A stretch of DNA of 64,000 bases from Tieghemostelium lacteum. Its lineage: Eukaryota > Evosea > Eumycetozoa > Dictyosteliales > Raperosteliaceae. Under the pieces are notes generated by a model that worked only from the letters and a program-made list of their open reading frames with translations, ran no database searches and had not been told where the DNA came from. The position numbers were made by a program, and so were the translations under genes. Location of the stretch: assembly GCA_001606155.1 (NCBI GenBank), contig LODT01000013.1, positions 558,001-622,000 on the forward strand, read 5' to 3'. Of this stretch, positions 1 through 10,244 are shown piece by piece (the stretch's first letter is position 1; each line of letters begins with the position of its first letter).

Positions 1-3000
1 TGGGTGATTTTAACCCAACTAAACATGTTCCAGGTTCATTAGCGTATGTATTAATATAAGTGCATAGTATGATTAGAAATTTATGTGATATTAATTTAGA
101 TTTGTGATATAAAAGTGTTAAGGAATTTGTGCCACAACAATGGGTAAAAACTAAAGGTATTGAAAAGGATATCTACAGGGAATACAAAAAATTGGTATCT
201 ATGAGTGAAGTCAATGCCAAATATAGATATGTTCAATTATGTAGATCTCTAAAGACCTACGGTATGACTAGTTTTGATGTAAAAATTCGTGATAGAAAGA
301 AATTGGTTGATCATATTTTAGGTGTAACTAGAGAACAGTTGATTTTAATGCTTACTGAAACTAAGGAGGTTTTAAAGAGTTATCCATTGAAACATATTAG
401 AAGATGGGCTGCAACTGAGAAATCATTTACATTGGATTTTGGTGATCATGAGACTGAATACTTGATTCTCCATACCATGAACCCAGAGTCTATTTCTCAA
501 TTGATTAGTGGTTACATTGAGATTATTATGAAATCACGTAGAGATGCTACCAAGACTATTGATGTAGAGGATACATCTATTGGACAAGTTGAACAGGTTG
601 CTGTTAAGAAAGGGTCTGTTACTACAAGTTCAACATACTCAGGTTACCAAGGGTCAGGTAACCCTAACCAATACCAAGTGTCACCAAGTCAACAGATCCC
701 CATTACAGATCTCAAGAATGCATTGAGAGCCACTGATTTACTCATTGGTGAACTTAATTCAATGCGTGGAGGTCAATCTGTACAAGGTCAGACATTCTCA
801 AGATCATTTACAACTCTTACACCACAACAATACAAACATCAGTTGATTAGTCACTCCAATGCTATTGCAACTGCTGCAACTGCTCTCTTTCATGATATGT
901 CAAATCCACCATCTTCAGGTGGTATTGCAGCTTCTCAACAGAATATACTCAAGAGAGCTCAAATCATCATGGCAGAACTCAATACTGTAGGTACCTCAGC
1001 TAAAAATGCTGCTTATTTCCCTGAATTGGCATCATTTTCTGATGAGATTTTAGGTGTTGCAACAAAGATCTCTGAGAGTATGGCTAGACTCTTACAAACA
1101 GCTTCACAGATTCAAGGAGACCATGCAGATGATAAAGGTAGACAATTAGCTCAACATGAAGTATTTTCAATTTCTGCATTGGCAAAGATGATGGTTGCAG
1201 TATGTGATAATGATTATGTTACTGAATCCAGTTCTAATTTACTTATTGAATGTGCTAAAGGTGTTGCCTCTGCAATTAGTCAAATGTTGGAATTGGGTAA
1301 TGATAAAATCAATCTAATTGACGATGAAATTCTCTTCCAACAGGTTCAGTCAACTATCAAAGCTACCGAATTGAATAGTCAGGAATTCTTAACTACAACT
1401 GAACAGTTAGCCTCAACAGCTGCTCACCAAGAATCCAAGAAATCCATTGCTGCTCTATCTCAAGCCACACTCACTAATGTAAACTCTCTATTGACTACAT
1501 TCAAAAGTGGAGATATCCCACAACAAGATTACCTCGCTCTTCAAACTAAAGTAAGTGATATCATGGATTCAATGAATTTAGTCACCTATGCACTAGACTG
1601 CGTTGAACAAGAACAAAAGATATCCATTTCATCCAATGGTACTGAAATTGGTGCCGGTGAGTCTGTAAATATGGGTAATCTAGCTGAGGAATTTGCATCT
1701 GTTGCTAATGATCTCACAAGTTCCATTATGCTACTCAGAAACAATCTTAAGAACCCAGAGACTATTATGGAATCTTATAAAGTAATTGCCAATAATGCCA
1801 ATAGATTAATTAATTGTGCCAAATCAGTTGCATCTAGAGCTGATCCTCAGAGTCAACAGAGATTGTTTAATAGTGCCAATGCAGTATTTGAGAGTGTAGC
1901 TGTACTCTCTAATCATTGCAAATCACTTGTAAAGACACCTGATAACCAGTCACTACATTCCACAATTATGGAAACAGCAGGACATTTACAATTCCTAACT
2001 CAAAACATGTCAGCAGATGCCGGTAAGATTGCAAACATCACAGCACTTCGTGACCATTCAAAAGATATGATTAGTCATGTATCTCACTTGATTTCAACTT
2101 CCAGAGCCTCTGTATCACATCTTCCAGATCAATCAGCAACATCTCTATTGAAGGCATCGAAAGATGTTAGTGACGCATTATCCAAATTGATGGTTGGTAT
2201 TAAAAGAGTTGTTCAAGATCCCAAATCAGAATCCATTCAAGTTGAGTTACTAAATCTCTCTCAGAAGCAATCATTGGCACCAATGAACTTGGTATCGACT
2301 TCCAAACGTCTCGCTGCTAAAATCTCAGACCCCAACCAAAAACAAGCATTGATATTCTCAAGTGATGCTGCTTCTCAATCTGTTCAAAGACTCATGAAAA
2401 CATGTGAGAATTACAAAAAGGTTTGTGGTCACTTGGAAATTGAGGAAGCTTTAGAGGCTTTCGATTCGACCATCTCTGATTTGGATACCACTGAAATTGC
2501 AATTCAAGGTGGTTTCTTGGATACCATTCCAGGACAGACCAGAGAAGGTTCTACAGAGTTACTTATGGTTTCTATCAAAGATCTCAATAATGCCAATCAA
2601 GAGTTAATTACAGAGATTCGTGTTAATCCATCTAGACTTGGTGAATTAGTTAAAAACAGTACTAGCTCAGCATCACAAGTTGCATTGGCTTCTAAATCAT
2701 TGATATCGGTAACCAATGGAAAAGCAGCTCAGAAGAAACTCATGGCTGTTACCAAACAACTCATGAATGATATGGAACAATTGGTTAGAGCTTCTAGATC
2801 AGTTTCAACAAATCCAAATGATCCAGGTGCTGATTTGCTGTTGGATGCTGCAAGTCAAGATGTTGGTATCAGTGTAGCATCACTAGTAGGTGCTGCATCT
2901 CATATTGATTGTAAAGAACTTGAAGAGGCTTCTGCAGATATTACCCAACTAATTGCTGTTAAATTACACCCAGAATTCATTTGCCATCCAACAGAGTCTT

Positions 3001-6000
3001 TTAGCTACTATGTAGAGGAATTGGTACCTTCTAGCAAAGCTTTAAGTGCTGCCATCTTACAAATTGTCTCCATGGCTAGAAATAAGAACATTAAAGGTTT
3101 AGGTGCAAGTTCAAAGATTACAGCATCTACTATCACAACATTAGTAGGTCACTGTGTCAATGCAATTGCATTGGCTGACAATGAAGGTACTAAGCAAAGT
3201 ATCCAACTTGCTACTACTGCACTTGGAAATCAGGTAACTAGTTTATTAGATTTTGCTAAAGCTCGTGTTGCAAATTATAAAGATCCAATTTATGATCAAA
3301 ACCTCCTACAAGCTTCCAAATCAGTTGAAGACACTATTGCAAAGGTCATCAGATCACTAGGATCCGGTGGTGGAAATCAATTGTGTGATGAAGCTATAGA
3401 CAGAATTATTGAATCTACTAGAACTCTTGAACAGACATTTGTACCTGATGCATCTGGTATTCCAACTACTACACTTGAAATGAATAATCAACAATCATTA
3501 TTGGCTCTAACAGAGACTTCCAAGAAACTTGGTTCACTTACCAGTAACTTGGTCTCTCAAAAGAACAATTCAGAACATTTAGGTAACAATGCAACTGAGG
3601 CATCTCATTTGATTAGTGAAATGATTGAAAATGTTAAACAAGTTGTTGTTAGTACAATTTCATCGTCACCACCTGATATGTTGATCCCTTGTAAGACCAT
3701 TTTAGATAACACTGCTGTTATCAATGGTAATATGGGTAATATCCAAACTGTTATCACTAGTGCTCGTATGATTGCTGCTCAAACTTCACAATTGCTCTCT
3801 GTAGGTAAAGAAAAGGTTTCAGCACTCTCTGAAGACGATGAACAAGTTCAACCTATTCGTGACAGTATCATTAAAGCTACACAACAATTAGCCATGTCAA
3901 CTAGTAGTTTGGCAAAAGGTGTAAAAGCACTTTCCCAAAAGGAGCCTGGTTATCAACAACTAATGAATCAAGCTGTAAAGGATATTGAATTGGCAACAGG
4001 TCATTTACTCATTAGTACTTCCACTCCATCCATGGAAAGAGGTATCAATAACAGTGACTTTGAAAAACTCTTATCTACATGTAGATCAGTTTCAACAAAT
4101 ACCTCTCAACTTATAACATCAGCCAATGCATCAGCTACCAAACCTAAAGATATGGAGCTCTCTGGAAACCTTTCTGAATCAGCTATATCCATGTCCAACG
4201 CTATTAAAGAAATTCTCAAGGTTTCATCAAGTATGATGCCAGGTGTCAATTTCTGTGAGGAAGCTATTGAGGTTGCTCAACGTGCAATTTCTGATTTATC
4301 TTCAATGTCTTTATCAGTAGCTGTAGGTTCATTTGACAGTAAGAATAACAATAGAGATGGTGTAACTCATCTTGAAGCTCAAGAAGCAATGGTTGAAATC
4401 ACTAAATCTATTGGTAAGGGAATTAATGAATTACTCAAAGCCTCTAGACAATCACCAGAGGCTATTGGTGTAACTGCAAAATCTCTCAGTTATATCGCAC
4501 CTTCATTGGTAAATACAACCAAGACCTCTTTAGCCACAACCCAAGACCAAGACGAACAGAATAATATAGTAACTGAATCAAAGAATCTTGGTGACTCCAT
4601 TTTGAAATTGGCTCAAGCTTCTTTAGTTGCATCATCTAATCCATCAAAGGAAACATATCAGACTATTGTCACTAAATGTACTGATGCCTCTGATGCAATG
4701 AACAAATTAGTTGCTCAAATCTCATCTGGTGTCAACTTGTACAAAGATCTCGATGAATCCATTGAGAAGATCAAGCAATCTGTAATTAACTCTCAAGTTA
4801 AAACTGATGAATCTTCAACTCGTTCATACCAAGAATACAAAGATGAGATTAACAATAACACTAAGGATCTTACAATTGCACTCAAGAGTCTTGTTGCAAC
4901 TGATCAATCCAATCTCGTACAAATTTCAACAGTCTCTAAAGATGTTGCCAACTATGTCAGTAACATTGCTCAAAGTGTTTCGAGTATCCTCACAACAACC
5001 TCTGATCCAAAGATTAGAGATTCCATCATTGTCAATGCCAAACAAGTTGTCTCTGCAAGTGGTGATATTATCCAATTCCTCAAATTGGCAACTACCGATA
5101 AGAACCTACAAAGTGTTGGTAAATTGAATGATAACTTTAAAGTTGCTTCTGATGGTATCACTAGATTCCTTCAATCTATTAAACAAGGTGCCATCGGTGA
5201 GATTCTCTCTGATGCTGCTATTGACCAAATCAGAAAAGTCATCAGTGATTTGGATGCCTATTCTCTATTTGCAGCTGCTGGTCAACTTGATCTTGAACAA
5301 TCTACCCCAATTCCATCCGGTGAAATGGGTAAACAAAACCATCTAAAGAATCTCCAAAAGGATGTTGTATTGAATGCTAAAGTACTCATTGTCAGTGGTT
5401 CTCAATTAGTAGGTTCATCAAAAGGTACTCAAGAAAATTTAGGTGCTGCCACTACTAAACTCGCTCAAACTGTTCAACAATTGATTAAATTTGCAAAGGA
5501 AATTGCTAGTGTTCTCTCAGACCCTGATTCACAATTAGATATTCTATCAGCTTCCAAAGCACTCTCCATTGCATGTCAACAATTGGTACTTGCAGGTAAA
5601 GACGCTCAAAGATTCAAAAAGGATGCTACAGCCTTCAGATCACTTGGTAAAGCTGCTGAAGCTGTTGCTGAGGCTGTTGGTCAATTCTTGACTTCAGTAT
5701 ACACTGCTATTGCTGATGCTGGTAAAGGTTTGAAAGAACTTGAGAAATCTTATGTCCAGATCTCCAACTACCACGATAAACCAGAGAACTTGTTATCCAA
5801 CCAAAAAGCCACACCAGAAATCTTTGCTCAGTCTGCAAGAGAGGTTGCTAAGAGTAGCATTGAGGTTGTAACTGCCTATTCCACAAGTCAAGATGAGTTA
5901 GTAAAATCATCTCAATTGATAACCAATAATGTCAAAGACTTTATTAGTAATAGTAAAGGTATTACCAATCAATTGGGTGACGATGAAGCTACTAAATCTA

Positions 6001-6923
6001 AAGTTCAAGAATCAGTTAAAGGTGTAACATTAACTGTACTCAATTTAATCAAACAAGTTAAAGATCAAGAAAAAGTTGGAAGTAATGTATCAACCGCTCA
6101 AATTGCTGCCTCAACTAGAGCTGTGGCTGAGAAGATTCAATCTACTTTATTACTCAGCAAGACTCTTCCTGGAGGTCAAAACATTCAAGTCGAAGAAGAA
6201 GACACTGAAGACCTTGAACAAACTGCAGAGAATGAGTTATTGGCATGTGTTAAATCCATTGAAGCTGCTACTGCTAATCTCTTGGCCTCACGTCCAAAGA
6301 CAACTTCCAAAGTCCTCGATGCCAATGGTATTGCAGCTACTATTGTAGATGCAAGTTCAGCGATTGCCAAAGCAGTTTCTAAACTTGTCAGCAGTGCAGC
6401 TGTTGCACAGAGCAAGAGAAGAGAAACCAATCTACAAAGTGGATCATTATATAAGAAAGATCCAACTTGGTCTAATGGTTTAATCAGTGCATCTAAACAT
6501 GTTGCTGGGGCCACAACTAGACTTGTAGAAGCTGCCATTAAGTCAACAAAAGGAAACTTTGAAGAAGAAGAATTGATTGTTACAGCACGTCAAGTTGCAG
6601 CTGCTACAGCTCAATTAGTAACTGCATCCAGAGCAAAGTCTGGTGATGATCCTCAATCTCAAGCTGCACACATGTCACTCAGTCAAGCTGCCAAAGCTGT
6701 AGCTGCTGCAACCTCTGAACTGGTTGCTGCTGCTAAAGCTGCTTCTGCCTTTGAAGAACAACAAATTGAAGAAGATAACCAAGAATTCAATTTCACTGGT
6801 TCCAAGGTCAAAGAACTCGAACAACAAGTTAAAATCCTCAAACTTGAGAAAGAATTAGAAATGGCTAGAAAACAAATGTTAAATACAAGAAAACAAAATT
6901 ACCAAAATGCTCCTAAAAAATAA
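1..6923 (+). CDS. talA: Talin A (filopodin-type), 5' end outside the window
   Basis: Talin links membrane receptors and PtdIns lipids to F-actin at the cell cortex and adhesion sites. The window enters inside the FERM domain: positions 3-43 encode GDFNPTKHVPGSLA, an intron runs 44-115 (GTATGT...AAAAG), and coding resumes at 116 with VKEFVPQQW, which aligns with the vertebrate talin FERM F2 region. Next come RSLKTYG and KSFTLDFGDHE (F2/F3), a very long Ala/Ser/Thr-rich helical-bundle rod, and an I/LWEQ-type actin-binding region near the end. The last ~35 residues form a coiled coil (KVKELEQQVKILKLEKELEM) typical of talin dimerisation helices. No villin headpiece follows, so this is the TalA type, not TalB. 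About 2,282 residues are encoded here; only roughly the first 200 (F0/F1) should lie upstream. Identification is by family resemblance and is very secure. Confidence 0.95.
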
Positions 6924-7065
6924 ATAATTACTTATCAATTTAATTAAAAATAACTTCTCAGAGAAGACAACTTTGAAGATTTTCTAAGTATTTTTTTTTT
7001 TAAAAAAAAACTTAAGCAACATTTAGGATGTTTTTAATTTTCAATTGTTTGGATAATAACGCAAC

Positions 7066-8199
7066 ATGTCTCAAAACAAGCAGTTGAAAATAGTAGTGGC
7101 TGGTGATGGTGCTGTAGGTAAAAGTTCCTATGTGCAGGCATTGGTTACCAATGAGATTTATGAAGATTACGTAGCTACAATAGGTGTAAAAGTTACAAAA
7201 TATACCTATACCTTTGAAGGTGAACCAATAGATATCCTCTTTTGGGATGTTGCAGGTCAAGAAAAGTTTGGTGGATTGAGGGAGGGATATTATATTCAAG
7301 CAGATGCTGCTATTTTGATGTTTGATTTAACTTCTCGTATTACTTATAAAAACATTCCCACTTGGTATTCATCATTATCAAAACATACCAAAAACTTTAT
7401 ATTGATAGGAAACAAATGTGATATGGAAGCTAAAATTCAACAAGAATCTATTTTATTTCATCGTAAAACAAACATGGGTTATCGTAATGTGTCAGTTAAA
7501 ACAGGTTATCAACTCGATGAATCTCTAAATGCATTACTTCGTTCGATAAAAGAAAATGGTGGGTTAAAAACTAAAACTTCTGTTCCATTTGGTAATCCAA
7601 CAACAACAGCATCATCTACACCTTTTACCTTTGGAGCTCTAGCCAAACCAACATCACCATCACCATCAACACCATTTACATTTGGTAATGCAACACCAAC
7701 ATCACCTTTACCCTCTACCTCATTTACATTTGGTAGTGTAACACCAATATCACCTACCGCAGCATACACATTCGGTAATGTAATACCAACATCAACACCA
7801 CCATCAACATCAACACCATTTACATTCGGTAATGTAATACCAACAACAACAGCATCATCTACACCTTTTACCTTTGGAGCTCTAGCCAAACCAACATCAC
7901 CATCAACACCATTTACATTTGGTAATGCAACACCCCCATCATTTGGCAACCCAACACCAGCTTTCACTCAAAATGCCAACGATAACAACAAAATTAGAAA
8001 TGCTGTTGAGTTTGGCATTAAGGTTCAAAACTTCTGTTCTACCCCTGAAAAATACCATCAATTCCTTGGATATTTAGAGCAGTACCACAGAAACCCCAGT
8101 GAATCTAATCAATTGAAATCAAACATGCTGTCATTTTTCCATGGCCACTCAGATTTACTTCAAGAATTTCACCAATATGTAAATAAATCATATATTTAA
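7066..8199 (+). CDS. Ran-like GTPase fused to FG repeats and a C-terminal PAH domain
   Basis: Single exon, 377 aa, starting 142 bp after the talin stop. Residues ~7-165 are a Ran-type GTPase: P-loop GDGAVGKSS, switch I Thr in YVATIGV, WDVAGQEKFGG, the Ran hallmarks GYYIQA and MFDLTSRITYKNIP, the guanine motif NKCD, and SVKT at the G5 position. All nucleotide-binding residues are present, so it should bind and turn over GTP. The Ran C-terminal helix and acidic DEDDDL tail are absent. Instead there is a ~125-residue Thr/Ser/Pro-rich linker with nine FG motifs (mostly TPFTFG), as in FG nucleoporins. The last ~70 residues (IKVQNF...PEKYHQFLGYLEQY...HSDLLQEFHQYV) match the paired amphipathic helix (PAH) fold of SIN3. 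I know of no family with this order of domains. A role at the nuclear pore or in chromatin repression is inference only. Confidence 0.85.
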   Translation: MSQNKQLKIVVAGDGAVGKSSYVQALVTNEIYEDYVATIGVKVTKYTYTFEGEPIDILFWDVAGQEKFGGLREGYYIQADAAILMFDLTSRITYKNIPTWYSSLSKHTKNFILIGNKCDMEAKIQQESILFHRKTNMGYRNVSVKTGYQLDESLNALLRSIKENGGLKTKTSVPFGNPTTTASSTPFTFGALAKPTSPSPSTPFTFGNATPTSPLPSTSFTFGSVTPISPTAAYTFGNVIPTSTPPSTSTPFTFGNVIPTTTASSTPFTFGALAKPTSPSTPFTFGNATPPSFGNPTPAFTQNANDNNKIRNAVEFGIKVQNFCSTPEKYHQFLGYLEQYHRNPSESNQLKSNMLSFFHGHSDLLQEFHQYVNKSYI

Positions 8200-8303
8200 C
8201 TGATGATTTTAAAATCAAAAGTGCCATACATATCCCAAGTTTAAATGAAATATTAACTCCATTCCCAATAGCGTAAAATCTTAAATTTTTTTTTTTTTTT
8301 TTA

Positions 8304-8323
8304 GAAGATATTTAAATATCTTC
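8304..8323. repeat. 20-bp perfect palindrome just upstream of a start codon
   Basis: GAAGATATTTAAATATCTTC reads the same on both strands and ends two bases before the ATG of the peptide transporter at 8326. It follows a T18-like run. In the mRNA it could form a hairpin in the leader; in DNA it could be a dimeric protein-binding site. Confidence 0.7.
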
Positions 8324-8325
8324 CG

Positions 8326-10009
8326 ATGGAATCCCAGTCATATAATAATGAAAGCAAGGAGTTATTAAAACAACAAGATGAATCCATTGAAGAGATATCA
8401 CCTCAATCAAAGATAAAGTTTTCCGATTTTCCAACATCAATTAGATTTATTTTAACATCAGAAATTTGTGAAAGATACTCTTTCTATGCAGTTAGATCAA
8501 TTTTTGTCATATTTCTTATTGAATTTCAGGGCTACGGAGAAGATTTATCAACAACTATACTACACACATTTAATGCCTTTGCTTATTTTTTGTAGGTTTA
8601 GATTATTAACTTTCCTCATGATAATTTACTTATTCTCCAATAGCCCTTTACTTGGATCATATTTAGCAGATTCAAAACTCGGAAAATATAAAGTATTATT
8701 GTATTTTGGTTGTATTTACTCTCTAGGATGTGTATTTTTAACATTAGCAAGTATAGATGGTGTGACTGGGGATGAACCTGGAGGTAGGTCACCTTGGGCA
8801 ATTGTATTAGGTTTAGGGTTATTGGCACTAGGAACTGGTGGAATTAAACCTTGTGTTTCTACATTTATAGGTGACCAATTAGGTAGTGATAAAAATCACC
8901 TCTTAGAAAGACTTTTTCAAATGTTTTATTGGTGTGTCAATTTAGGATCACTTTTCTCAACAATATTATCCCCTATCATTCACAGATATATATCCTATTG
9001 GGTTGCTTTTTTAACTCCAGCTTTTCTATTGGTATCTTCCACAGTTATTTTGTGGGCTGGAAATAAAAGATATATCAAAAGACCACCAACTGATAGTCTT
9101 CTTGTGAAACTTGTTGGTGTGGTCTATACAGCAATTAGAGAAAAGATTAGACTAAGAAAAAGTATAAATCCAGATAGTAAACCACAGCATTGGTTAGATT
9201 ATGCCAAAGTGGAATATGACAGCGCTTTGGTTGATAGTTTTAAAACTGCATTTAAAGTATTAGTAGTTTTTATACCATTACCATTATTTTGGAGTCTCTA
9301 TGACCAATCAAGTTCTAGATGGCTCCTACAAGCAAGAGAAATGAAATTGATTTTTGGAAAATTCGAAATCCAATCAGATCAAATTCAATCTTTAAATCCT
9401 CTAATTGTCATGTTTCTAATTCCTTTAGTGGAATATTTTGTCTATAGGCCACTTAGAAATAGAAACATAGATTTTAAACCGTTGGCAAAAATGACTGTTG
9501 GAATGTTTTTAACAGCCCTCTCGTTTGTGGTTTCATTATTGCTACAGTTGTGGATTGACAGATCGGAACCAAATTCCATACCAGTATTTGTACAGATTCC
9601 TCAATACCTTATCATTGCAATTGCAGAGGTATTAATAAGTATACCTGGACTTGAATTCTCATACTCTGAAGCTCCATCCAGTATGAAAAGTATTATTATG
9701 TCTGGATGGTTACTTACAGTTAGTTTAGGTAATATTTTTGTTGTATTGGTAGTAAGTGGTATAAACTTTTCAGAACAATGGCACGAGTTTTTGTTCTTTG
9801 CAAGTTGTATGTTCTTTTTCGCCTGTATTTTTATTGTAATTGCCAAGAGATATAAACCAACTGATTCAACCATTGCAAACTACACTGAACCTGAAGATTC
9901 ATCTCAGCAATTAGAATACGACAATAATCTAGAATTTAATAATCAAATTATATTAAATACCCCTCCAAAAAATAGGTACCACAAACTTACATCACAACAA
10001 GAGGATTAA
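8326..10009 (+). CDS. POT/PTR (SLC15-type) proton-coupled oligopeptide transporter
   Basis: CDS join(8326..8591, 8644..10009), 543 aa. The 52-bp intron (GTAGGT...CCAATAG) restores AYFFPLLGSYLADSKLGKYK, the signature end of TM2/loop of POT transporters; without it the first frame stops. Family marks: ICERYSFYAVRSI in TM1 (the ExxER-type motif for proton coupling), GLGLLALGTGGIKPCVS, and FYWCVNLGSLFS in TM4-5. About twelve hydrophobic segments are visible, with a long hydrophilic loop around residues 215-275 and a hydrophilic C-terminal tail. The predicted role is uptake or lysosomal export of di- and tripeptides with protons, useful to a cell that feeds by phagocytosis. Substrate range and membrane cannot be read from sequence. 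Convergent with the next gene. Confidence 0.92.
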
Positions 10010-10244
10010 GATAAATGTAATAAAATCTAGTGTATGGATATTGTTAATTTTATTATATGTAGTTGGTACAACAATTTTATTTATTTTATAGTTATAATTT
10101 TTTTTGATACTTATATGGGGTATACATGTCTTAAAAAAAATGAATTTAATTGGGTTTGAAAGGGGTTGAAGGTGAGAGACAACAAGTTAGTGGTGAGTGG
10201 TGGTGAGTGGTAGTTTATATATTATTGAGTGAAGTTTAATGGAC

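Noticed and set aside
4807-6538. Several short open frames inside talin on both strands
   Set aside because: They are shadows of a long, strongly conserved coding frame, with no starts, motifs or codon bias of their own.
7509-7967. 152-codon Val/Gly/Asn-rich frame antisense to the FG array
   Set aside because: It is the reverse complement of the ACA/CCA/TTT repeat codons; composition follows from the repeat and no start context or family match exists.
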